Assembly: GCA_032158295.1 (NCBI GenBank)
Contig: CM063256.1
Coordinates: 15,236,953-15,300,952, forward strand
DNA length: 64,000 nucleotides
Direction of reading: 5' to 3'
Source of the DNA: Pycnopodia helianthoides
Lineage: Eukaryota; Echinodermata; Asteroidea; Forcipulatida; Asteriidae
Shown piece by piece: positions 43,846 through 56,200 of the stretch; the stretch's first letter is position 1, and every line of letters begins with the position of its first letter. The notes under the pieces are model-generated. The model was not told the DNA's origin and did no database searches. It worked only from the letters and a program-made list of their open reading frames with translations. Made by a program: the position numbers and the translations under genes.

Positions 43846-45970
43846 AGGCTTGTATCAATGTATCAAAGTTGCCCTAAAGGTCTTTGAGCCCATTCAACTG
43901 GCGATTGAAAACATGTTAAGACTCAACGTCATTAATATGACTTGGCATCGTTTCCGAGGGTACGAGATGTCTTGATCCCTCAAGAAATTCAGATTGGAAT
44001 TATGGAATATTTTGCTATTTTGTATGGAATTTAACCCGGACGCAGCAACAGCAATTAATAGTATCATTGCGAGTATTTCTGACGAATTGAAAATCCGCAA
44101 ACGGGCGCGATAATACACCTCAATATGCATTGACGTCACCAAGCCGCTATCTTAGAGGTAACCCGATGACGAAACAATGGAAACGCACAGAAGTGTACGC
44201 ACAGGATTAGCCAATGAACACCGTCCCTTTGACCTCTAGGCGAGGGCGCCCTACTCAATCGACGTCATGTGCATCTGTCAGTTTGAATCGACCACAAAGC
44301 AAGGTTCTACACATATATTCTTTCCTATATACTGTTAGTACGTGCAGTCCATTTATACAACTGGAGACAATGGACAATTAGTTGGGTCTACTATTCACCA
44401 ATGATTAATGTTATAAGACCGTACAAAAGAAAAAGATAATCTATATTAAAACAAACATGAATATGTCAACATCGTACATCGGTGGTACATGTGTTGGTTT
44501 TGGGCAATTGAGCTGATAGCATCTTCAATCAAACAATGTTACACAATGTCTTATCTTTACTGTGTGTAGAGCGTAACCCAAATGGTACCCGGTATATCAA
44601 AGGTCACGTTGAATACTTCGTGCTTCATACAGAAATTCCATAGCGTTGGTGGAAGTAAAAAACACAATACAAACACTCTAAACTGACTCATGACATGTCC
44701 ACATTATGCACAGGTCGGATACTTCACGGAGGCAATAGAGGCAAGCAACTCCGATGCCCCTGGCCATTTTGCCTTGACGCCCCTTGAAATGTTCCAATAG
44801 AAATGCACAATTTCCTCCAAGAGGTGCCTTTTATACGGGGGAAAACTCCATGGTGCCCTTGCCCTATAACACAAGAAGCATCAGTCCTGCATGCACAACG
44901 TACTTGATGGGTCACAGCTTAATGTTCTTTGCGAGACAACACTGAACAATTTCATAAATCATTCTTAAGTTGACATTGTAATACATAGGACTCTCCTTTA
45001 CGTCACCAAACGTTTCTGTTCACACTAACAATTATTATGTTAAATAAACGTGACAGGTCGGTGACAACAGCCTAGGGGACCATTACATAAACTGAACACC
45101 GGGTTTATCTTGATTTTCAAGATTTTACTACACCGTCTCGAAGAAGCATTTTTAAGGTCACAAACCCCTGACACAGGTTTTCAGCATATACCTTTCAGGT
45201 GACAATCGTGTATGGTATACCTCCACAAGGAACACCGAATCTCTTAAGTTGGTTAGCACACACAAATAACCTCAGCACAGGAATACGTTTGTTGCAAACC
45301 AAAATGACACCTGACCTCAGAACTAATCGTTACAACTGGGTTATTGCCTATAAAGCTTGGTGAAAACAGTCGTGAAAACAAGCGAAAACATGTTGCTGCC
45401 CCTTGGTATTTAAGCCCATCCACGAAGCCGCCCCTTGACACCTGCCCATGCATAGCCACTTACAGCCAGTTACCGGTGTGCTACGTACCCATCAAATGTA
45501 TGACCAACCTTGCAACGAGGCACCTGTTTGATCCCGACGGGGTTACAGCATCCTGTCACAGAGGTGTGGCAGGCCCATTTGATAGGAGGGTCTGTTCTGC
45601 CTTATCTCAATGATTTATGTTTGCTAAACCAGTCTGCTGTCGGCACAAGATTACAAGACCTTCATTCACAAAAGCCCATTGAACCTAGAGCGGTCAGACA
45701 CAACATGCCTTACCACCAAGCTGTGGTAGTGCTCTGTGGCCCACGTGCCTCAGAGATAGGAGTTTGTGCATGAGCTATGGGATTTTTTTTCACCACCCCT
45801 CCTGACCAAATTGACGACCCCTGTTGATTGACACCACTCCTAAAACGTGTGTATTGGTACACTGCAGGATATCAAGGAGTATCACGGGGTTGGGATCTAC
45901 CATTTTGAAATGGTTATGTTTTTCTTGATATGTGCCACTGCTCTGTGGTCACGTGCCTCGTTGCAATGCT
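43846..45970. other. Intergenic, nothing recognised
   Basis: About 2.1 kb without a supported gene. Several short ORFs exist on both strands but none shows a family motif, splice context or repeat-free conservation hint. Confidence 0.45.
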
Positions 45971-46335
45971 TTAAAGGCACTGGACACCTTTGGTAATTGT
46001 CAAAGACCAGTATTTTCACTTGGTGTATCCCATCGTAATCATAAAATAACACATCAGTGAAAATTTGGACTCAATTGGTCATCGCAGTTGCAAGAAAATA
46101 ATGAGTAAAACACCCTCGTTGCACAAGTTTATGTGCTTTCAGGTGCATAATAAAAGGCTTCAGTCTTTTTTATTTGAGTGAGAAGTTACCTCTTTCTCAA
46201 AAACTACATTACTTCAGAGGGAGCCGTTTCTCACAATGTTGTATACTATCAACAGCTCTCCATTGCCCGTTACTAGGTAGGTTTTTATGCTAACAATTAC
46301 TTTGAGTAATTACCAATAGTGTCCGGTGCCTTTAA
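45971..46335. mobile_element. TTAA MITE, family A (copy 3)
   Basis: TTAA at 45971-45974 and 46332-46335. Termini AGGCACTGGACACCTTTGG and CCAATAGTGTCCGGTGCCT. Most similar to the copy at 477-844. Confidence 0.82.
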
Positions 46336-47005
46336 GCTACAATGTGATGCAAGTAATATATATGTACACAACGGCATAGTACATTTAAGTTATTCATACA
46401 GCCATATCTTTAATAATGCTAGACAAAATGTAATCAAATACCCCTCAGATTGGAATCAATATATTCCCAGATAATAATAATAATAATAATAATCCATATT
46501 TACAACCCTTAAACGCTGTTAAAATTTACAATTCGTTTTTTTTTGTTTAATGTTTACGGTGTGTGCTGCAGAGAAAGCTTTATCACCACCGTTATTTATG
46601 CCTGGACAGCCCCACACAGTAGTAGACGTAATCAAATATTTTTATCATAGGATCTCAGATACACGTATGTAAACATCTACATCTATTTTCATACATACGA
46701 AAACTAAAGGGAGGGGGGTGGGGGGAATTACAGCATGTAATAAAATTCATTACCAATAATTGCTGATGAAGATGCTTTAAATTAATCAATCATGTTTTTA
46801 AAGAAGTGTGAATAGTTGTTTGTTTTTGTTGTTTTGGGGGTGGGGAGCGTGTTGTCCGCAGGTAACATCTGTAAGTTTTTACCTATATTGCTCTTGTGTG
46901 TTATTTAATTTAATGTTTTGTTTATTTATTTTTTTTATTTTTCGGGGGGGTTTGTTTATGGGAAGAGCTGGTGAATGGCTGCAGGTAACATAATGTCATC
47001 TTTAC
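46336..47005. other. Region downstream of the distal syntaxin exon
   Basis: Contains (AAT)n at about 46472-46492. A short duplication has 'gcaggtaacat' and 'tttacctat-ttgctcttgtg' once at about 46858-46897 and once at 46981-47020. The minus-strand motif AATAAATAAA (plus-strand 46921-46930) is a fair poly(A) signal candidate for the distal exon. Confidence 0.5.
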
Positions 47006-47212
47006 CTATCTTGCTCTTGTGCTGTTCTTTTGTTGAGGTTGTTTATGGGGAAGGATGTGGGGAGTAGCCCTAGACACACCCAGATTGAGTTTGACCCCGA
47101 GCTTACCGAGCAAATTAATTTTTGGGAATAACGAGTAGAGGATGACTCCTACTATGACTAGGAGAACGATGACACAGATAACGATCATAATCCTCTTCCG
47201 ACGGGCTTTACT
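47006..47212 (-). CDS. Alternative last exon (distal): membrane anchor plus long tail
   Basis: Acceptor TTGGGACAG, phase 0, 69 codons to TAG (complement of 47006-47008). It encodes SKARRKRIMIVICVIVLLVI then VGVILYSLFPK and about 40 further residues, an unusually long C-terminal extension for a syntaxin. An internal GTAAGC (plus-strand 47101-47106) could act as a donor and replace the tail. Confidence 0.72.
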   Translation of the reverse strand, partial: SKARRKRIMIVICVIVLLVIVGVILYSLFPKINLLGKLGVKLNLGVSRATPHILPHKQPQQKNSTRAR

Positions 47213-50200
47213 CTGTCCCAAGAAAAAAAAAAATAAAAAATAAGGTTATAGACTTAGAATAGAAAAAGACAGTCATTGAACTTGTCAAAGTAATGTATGT
47301 GAAGAACCCAAGGTTCAAAAAATGTTTGAATTCAAACAAGGATTAAAGGTTCAATTCAAGGTTACCAGCCAAACTACCATCTCGCATGTACTATCTGTGG
47401 CTGGTATCCTGCTTATTTTTGCTAGGCAGAAATGTTTATTAAAGGAACATTACATAATTGGTAAGAAAAAAAACTTGTAAAATATACTTTTTGATCACAG
47501 ATTTACATAAAACTTACACGGTCTAATGATGATGATAGCAGAAAACATCCCTTGAAATAATTCTGTCTGAAATGCCATACTTGATGAGAAATGAATAAAC
47601 TAATTTTCCGACTGCAGTTTATCGCTCAGTGAGCGTTTTATTCATTTGTTGAATCTTTATGATTTCATGCCAATGTGTAATCGGGTTTTCACTATTCCGT
47701 GACCCAGATGGCCGATCGATCTCAAACTTCTACATGTTTGTCAGTTTATGTATATGGTGGATTACATAAAGTGCTTACACTGCCAGCAACTGTTTTGTTA
47801 GCAAAAACCAGTTCTGTAATGTTCCTTTAAAGCACATGTATAACATTGGTAATTGTTAAAGACAATTATCTGCACTTTATGTTACCCAACATATATATGA
47901 AATAACAAACTTGTGAAAGTTTAAGCTCAATCGGTCATCAGAGTCACGAGAAAATAGCGTAAAACCCCATTGTATGTCTTCACTGTTTTCAAACATCAAA
48001 ATGATTTACAAGATCAAAACCAATTGTTTCACGCATTTGCCAAAAGCTATAGCAATTCAAGCAAACCTGTTTCAGGGAAGTTTTCCACCATGACCATCTT
48101 TATACCATGTAAGCATTGTGAAAATCTAGTGAACATCTATATTTTTAATCTTACCAATGTTCTGCACACTCTTTATGCTGTATTTTCTGTGAAATTTGGT
48201 TCAGGGTCTAATTTCATAGAACTGCTTAAAGGCAGTGGTTCCTTTTGGTAATTACTCATGAAATACATGACCATAAAAACATTACTTGGTAAAGAGCACC
48301 TGAGAGCCTGCTGATAGTATAAAACATTGTGAGAAACGACTCCATCTGAAGTGTTGTAGTTTTGTGAGAAAGAGTGATTTCTCACTGAAATGTTTGAATC
48401 TGAGAAAAGACTTCAGGCATGAAGCCCTTCTCAGGCATCTGAAAGCGCAAAGTTCTATGCAACAAGGTTGTTTTTTCTTTCATTATTTATTGCAACTTCG
48501 ATGACCAATTGAGCCCAAATACACCAAGTGAGGATACTAGTCTTTGACAATTACCAAAAGTATATCCTGCCTTTAGGGACCAGATCAATAACATAGAGCA
48601 ACAATGCCTATCCATGTAGGAAAAGTTCTCATATACGAAAGCATCTTGAGAAAATTCAATGTTTGCTTCTGACCTTATTTTCAAAAAACTGTTAAGCACA
48701 GAAAAATATCATTCTGCACAACCAGGTTACCAGCCAGAGTGCCATTAGGCTTACATTATTGCATCGGTGCCCTGCACATTTTTACCTTTGTTTTTTGGAA
48801 CCATTTGATTGTTTTAATCCTATATAAATGTAGATATAAACAATAAAACTAACCTGTGAAAATTTCATTTCAAAAGGTGGTAGCGTTTTGGGGATATTGG
48901 CAAAAATCTGGAGCGGTTATGTCCACGCATGAAGAATAATTCCTGATAGGAATACACAATCTGACAAACGTTTCTGACAGAAACGCTTCTCAGATTCAAA
49001 TTTTGGGGGATAAAAACCGACATCTTTTTCCGTATCCACATTATTTTGAATTAAAAAATTTCTCAAAATGCTTTATACTATCGAAAGTTGCTGTACTTCT
49101 AGTAAGTTTTACTTCCGAGTAAGTTTTTTTGCCATACATTTTTAGAGTGATTACCAATCGTATACCTTCCCTTTAACCAAGAAATTTGTTTAGCCATATT
49201 TTCTGCTTCACAGCTTTTTGAAATGGGGTCCCAGTAAGAGAAGTTTCTACGTACCATTTGCAAGAAGAATAAAGCAGGTTGAAGAAAGCTGACGAACTAT
49301 TTTTTAGGGATTGCGAAGTAAACGATGATGCCAACAACGGCCAGCAGTATGACACAGCAAATTACAATCATTATTTTTTTCCTGCGTGCCTTGGACTGCT
49401 CATGCACATACCACACAAAACAAAAGAAGAAAGAAAATAAATAAAAGCACAGGTAAATAGAAAAGAAACAAATCAGAGAGAATAAAAAACTTACATGAAA
49501 GTGAACTCTGTGGATTCACTTTTGGTTTTTACATTTTGATATTCAATTTTATCAACCAAGTTTGGGTCATGTGTCGGTTTTTCTCAACGACTGTAAATTT
49601 ATACAAAAAAAAACACAGCCATGCAAGTTTTTATATATTTTTTATGACATACTGTATCGCCTAACTCAAAAGGCCAAACGGCCACTCAAGGTGAGGGCTA
49701 CACTTAACTGATTTGGGCTGTTGACCCAAATCAACTGTCACCAGAGGCACGTTGCCACCTACTCCTGGGGCTGAAACAGGGTTACCCCCTTCAGGAGGAC
49801 AGGCCGGGCAGGAGGGTCAGGAGGGCTGGGCAGGAGGGCAGGAGGGCTGGGCAGGAGGGCCGGGCAGGAGGGCGGCAGGAGGACCGAGCAGGAGGGCTGG
49901 GCAGGACAGCCGGGCAGGAGGGTAAGTGTCTTGCTCAAGGGCACAAGTGTCATGACCGGGATTTGAACCCACACTCTGCTGCTGACAACACCAGAGCTTG
50001 GGTCCAGTGAACTAGACCACCCAGCCACGACACGCCAAATAAAATAAAGACGTTATCTGAGAAGGATGTATAGATGAAGCATGGCAAACTTGTTAGAAGT
50101 TCAGAAACCACTTATTTGGGACCATAACTAAACCACAGTAAGCAGCAACTTGAAGTGCAGCCAAGGGGCCGATTTCACAAAAGAGCTTTGTTTAGTCTTA

Positions 50201-53200
50201 GCTGTGTATCAGTATTAATTGCTAAGCAAAGTGTGATGTCACATCACAAATCACTATGGCAATAATGACAACTCATCTTAAGATGAATCTTTGGTGCTTT
50301 GTGAAATCGGACCCCTAAACTTCTAGATGGACATGACCTCACCAACACAATCAAAGGAAAAGTCATGCTTCGGATGAATTGTAAGAGGCTTACATACCTG
50401 GTAAGTACTAGCTTTAACAAGCTGAGTATTGGCTTGGTCAACATGAACCTCGGCTGATTCTACATTCGCCTCTATGCTGTCTGTTTGGGTTAAGGTGGAA
50501 AATAGGATTTCAATTTTTTAAAGCACATGTGTATACATGGTATAACATTAGTCAAGTTGTCAAATACCAGTATCCACACTTTGTGTAACCCAACCAGGGT
50601 TCGCCCTTAACACTAGCCCGGCGTACATTGTCTAGTAAAAAATGCCATGGGCTAGTAAACACCACTTCTCAACTTGCCCTGTGGGCTACTAAAAACAGTG
50701 CAACCTACTTAAAATGCCCATTTCTTCCTTTTCAGATGTGAATAATTAATGTATAAAATGTGTTAATCGTTGTTGAGTGTGTGAATATAACTTCATTTGA
50801 TCATTAAGCTGGTTGTGATCGTTAACACTAACACATCAGAACATTACAGTTATGGCAATTCCTGTTTAAAATCTGGGCTACTAAAACTTCCTGGGGGCAA
50901 GTAAAATGCACAGTTTACCGGCCCGACGGGCTACTTTACAAAAAGCTAAAGGGCAAGGCCTGCCAACATATCCATAAAGTAACAACCTGTGAAAATTTAA
51001 GCTCAACCGGTCATCAGAGTCATAAGGAAACAGTAAAATACCCCTTTATATGTTTTCACTGTTTTATCACCTTGATAAAAACTAATTGTTTGACTAATTT
51101 CTCAAAAAACTGTAGCATTTCAAGCTAAACTATTTCAAGGGAAGTTGTTCCACCATGACCATCTTCATACCATGTAAGTTATGTGCAAATCTGTGAACTT
51201 TTATATTTTTAGTCTTACCAGTGTTGTACACACCCTTTTGAGCTGTTACCAAAAGTGTACAATACCTTTAATGCATGTGTTCGATTAAGGAAATAAAAGA
51301 GCGGCAAAGAGATCTTCAACAGCTGTTAAAAACCGGCCTGGTCGTGGCCGTGTGATAAAGGACCTGGTCTTTGGCTTGGTCCACGACCCTGCAAGGTTTT
51401 TTAATGGCCATTTAAGACCAAGTCACTACTCTATTATTTCCATTCATAAATGCCCCCTTTTTAAAAAAAAAGCATTGTCATTTTTGAAAATCTGTCAACT
51501 TTTCTGTACAATTTTAATCCCTATCACATCTGCAGGCTTCTTTTTAAGAAGTTGCAAAATCAGTCAGCGTGACCAGAAACCAACTTGTGTCCAATCTCAA
51601 AAGCGTCTCTGATTGTAAAATCAGTTTGGGTGACCAGAAATCACCTTGTGGTCAATTTACAGATGCACGTCTTTGATTATAAAATCATTTACCATTTTGT
51701 TTTGTTTAGAGTTTCAAATGAAAGTTTATAGCCTAATTGATTGCAGGAAAATAATATTGGGCAATGCATTTATAATAACAGATTAGTCCCATCAAGCTGG
51801 GACGTAGTCTTGGTTCGAGACGCTTCTGTTGTTTATTGGCTACAAAGCTTTACTCCTGCTGTTAACTTCCCTCGCCGATGGAGTCACCAATAGAGGGCAC
51901 TGTCAAACCCGGACCGCTATCACCCGAGAACCGCTATCACAGGAGCGGACTCCCATGATAGCGATCTAGGGTGATAGCACACCCCACTTGTGGCAATGGA
52001 TCGCTGGAAGATACAATGTATTGATAACAGGAGTGTCTTGAACCAAGACTAGCTTGGATGCTGAACCTATCATAAGGGTTTACCCCGTTATCTTGTTGTC
52101 TTTGTTTCCTGTGCTGCTACGATATGAATCTTTCGATGAAGATTATTATTTTCATTTTCAACAAATATAAAGCAATACTCAATTGAATCGATTCACTTCA
52201 CACTACTCTTAGCAAACAACAAGAACAATGCAAAGATGATAATAAAAATGAAAATAAAATACAATATATGGCACAACAAAATGATAATAATAACACAGAT
52301 AGTATTTAAAAGAGGCTTAACAATTACAAAAAATGTCAATGTTTAAAATGTTACAAAGCAGAAAGTACATGGCATCATTAATGAACAGAAAAAATTAACA
52401 GGCTAAATTGACAATGTGCACAAAATAAGAAAGAGGGGAGATGTTATCTGCACCTCAGCTAAGATCCTCAAAATCTGACAATCACCCAGTAAAACATGCC
52501 AAAAATGAAAAAAATACATGAACTTACCGATCATATCTCCTTGCTCATGGACCATGGTGGCAAGATCCTTGAAGATGGTGTTCACATCGACAATATCAGA
52601 CTGTCAAATAGAAACAAAGGCCTGTTAATGTTAACAGTATGATTAATTTACTAGATGTTACGATTCCCACTGCTGAACTACTGTATTCAAGCTGGCCTCT
52701 AGCTACTGGGCAAGCTTGGTGGTCGCCAGGATTTGGTAAACGGGCGTCAAAATTTGCTGGAAATTTAAAAACCGGGTGTCCAAATTGTTCACTTACAATA
52801 CATTTACATGTAAGTGACAGATAAAACCGGGTGTCCAAATTGTTCACTTTACATTTACACAAAAGTGACAGATAAAACAGGGTGTCCAAATTTAAACAGG
52901 GTGTCCAAAAGACACCCAGACACCCCTCTGGCTAACACTATGGCGGTCTAGTGGTAAGACATCTGCTCTAGAATAGCAAAGGTCGTAAATTCGAATCCCA
53001 CCCTAGTAACATGCCTGTGGTTTAATTTCCACAAGACTCGGGAAAGTTCTGAATATACAGTGCTTAGCACACATCGGTGTAAGGGTAAAACAATCATAAC
53101 TAATTTACCTCTAGCTTCAGGGCAAGCTCGGTGGTCTAGTGGTAAGACATCTATTCTAGAATGGTAAGGGTTGTAGGTTTGAATCCCACCTGAGTAATAT

Positions 53201-56200
53201 GCCTGTGGTTTTATTTCCACAGAACTCGGGAATGTATTGAGTGTACAGTGCTTTACACACAACGGTGTATGGGTAAAATCAAATAACATTGATTTAGCTT
53301 AATTCAATTTACTAAATCAGTACAGTATGTGTTATAGAATCTGGTGCATGTTGGTTTTAGAGGCTCGAAACCCTCGAGTAAGTTTTGGTGTGCATCATCA
53401 ACATCAATTACACATTATAATTGCTCCACAGAGTGTTTCATTTTTTTTTAACGGACTATAATCAAATTGCATTCATTTTTGTGCATTTAAAAATTGTGTT
53501 CACTAGACCCAACAGAGTAATGGACACTTGGCTTTTAATGCTAGTTAACCCTCCTACTGTCTGACCATTCAATAACATCTAAGTTTTGAATGATAGATAC
53601 ACTATGCCAGCCTGCAATATGATATCATGTGGTCGCTGCATCTACACAGTACAGTCAACCCTCCTACTATTTGACCATTCAATATCACCAACTGAGGCTT
53701 TGAATGATATACTAACTATGCCAGCCTGCAATATGATATCATGTGGTCGATGCATCTACACACTACACAGTCAACCATCCTACTATTTAACCATTCTATA
53801 TCACCAACTGTGGCTTTGAATGATATACTAACTATGCCAGCCTGCAATATGATATCATGTTGTGGATGCATCTACACAGTACACAGTCAACCCTCCTACT
53901 ATTTGACCATTCAATATCACCAACTGCGGCTTTGAATGATATACTAACTATGCCAGCCTGCAATATGATATCATACGGTGAATACATCTACATAGTAAAC
54001 AGTCAACCCTCGTACTATTTGACCCATTAGTATCATCAACTGTGACTTTTGCATGATAGATAAACTACATGTATGCCATCCTGCATGATACCATGTGGTT
54101 GATGCATCTACACAGTAAACAGTCAACCCTCCTACTATTTGACCATTCAATATCACCAACTGCGGCTTTGAATGATATACTAACTATGCCAGCCTGCAAT
54201 ATGATATCATACGGTGAATACATCTACACAGTACACAGTCAACCCTCCTACTATTTGACCCATTAGTATCATCAACTGTGACTTTTGCATGATAGATAAA
54301 CTACATGTATGCCATCCTGCAATATGATATCATGTGGTGAATACATCTACACAGTACACAGTCAACCCTCCTTCTATTTGACCCATTAGTATCATCAACT
54401 GTGACTTTTGCATGATAGATTTATAAATTAAACCAGCCTGCAATCTGATCATTTGGTGAATGAATCAACACAGTACAAACACACACACACACAAGTGGTG
54501 TTGTGCAAAGTTGTGCCACGATACACAACCTGTACAGTTACATAAGTTCAAAATGGTTTAGTCAACTGGCTGGAAAATGTTACCATCATGAGTAGGAGGG
54601 TTAAATAACAAGTGTTCTGTATGGTTAACGAACCTCAAGTTTCCGGAGCTGAGATTCTCTCTCCTTCAAGGCCTCAAAGTCTTCTTGTTGGAATTGACTT
54701 TGCTGCATTTCTTGCGGCTGATTGGAGCTGTGGAATAAAAGCAACAGACCAGGAAAATAAGCGGATGAGTTTCGTGCACCTTTCTTTATTAATAGATAAC
54801 CGTGTCGTGTCGTGTCGTGTCGTGGCCGAGCGGTCTCATGCATCGGACTCAAGTTCTGGTTGCTAAGTCAGTCATCAGGGTGTGGGTTCGAGTCCCGGTC
54901 ATGACACTTGTGTCCTTGAGCAAGACACTTAACTACAATTGCTTGTCTTCACCCATAAGCAAATGGGTACCTGTGAGGGCAGAGTGGCTCTTGTGATTGA
55001 ATTAGCTAAGTGCGCTACATACTTGGCAGCACAGGCTATATACTCCCAAGGGAGCTGAGATGGTTAAAAGAGGAACGAGAAATTACCAACTCAATTTTGT
55101 GTTGTTCTCATTTTCCAATAGATAGAGTCCTCATGTTTGTGGGGTAAAATCACAAGTCTCTAGCCTTACGTTAAAATGGTTTAAACTGCCATTGTATTCG
55201 ATACCCTTCCAGTGCAAAATTTGTCAGCATCCAAAACATCTGATGACATCATTCTAAGAAAAATGGGTCTCAACATTTTTGTAAGGGCATGTTTTGGTAA
55301 AATAACAAACCCTGTGAAAATTTGGGCTCAATTGGTCATCAAAGTCGCATGAAAATAATGAAGGAAAAAACGCCTTTGGTGCATAGAATTGTGTGCTTTC
55401 CAATACCTGAGAAACTGAAGCCTTTCTCAGATTCAAATATTTTACTGATAAATTACTTCTTTCTCAAAAACTACACCACTTCAGAGGGAGCCGTTTCTCG
55501 CAATGTTTTATACTATCAACAGCTCTCCATTGCTCGTTACCAAGTAAGTTTTTATGTTATTGCATTTCTTGAGTAATTACCAAATGTATCCACTGCCTTT
55601 AAGCGGAAAATCTTAAGCAGAAAATCCTACTAAATAAACAATTTCTGCTAAGCATGACACCAGCCACAGATAGTACATGTGAAGTAATAGTTTGGCTGGT
55701 AACCTTATTCTGGTAAGCATAATCTTGTTGTGCTCAGCTATGATTTTTTGTACTTCAACAGTTCTCGAAATCAAGTATCTGAAAGCACACAACTTCGTGT
55801 GACAAGGGTGTTTTTTCTTCCATTATTATCTCGCAACTTCGACGACCAATTAAGTTAAAATTTTCACAGGTTTGTTATTTTGTGCATATGTTGAGATACA
55901 TTAAGTGAGAAGACTGGTCTTTGACAACTACCAAAGGTGTCCAGTGTCTTTAAGCAGTTCTGTGAAGTTGAGCTGAGGGCCCAATTTCATAAAGCTGTTT
56001 AGCAGAAAATACTGCTCAACACATTTCTTTGCTGAGCAAAAAATGAGTGGGGTACCAGTTACAACAGTGTAAACTTTATGGAATGTTGGCTGGTAGCCAG
56101 TTTGTGATAAGCAATAATTTTCTGTGCTTAGCATTTTTTTTGTGCTTACAGGCTATATGAAATTGGGCCCTGGTTATAATGGTAGAATAACATCTCCTCA

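Noticed and set aside
43894..44142. 82-codon minus-strand ORF with a hydrophobic stretch
   Set aside because: No signal-peptide or domain pattern, no splice partners, and no neighbouring coding sequence.
45344..45773. Overlapping 87-89-codon plus-strand ORFs
   Set aside because: No recognisable motif; short overlapping ORFs in a repeat-rich intergenic region are expected by chance.
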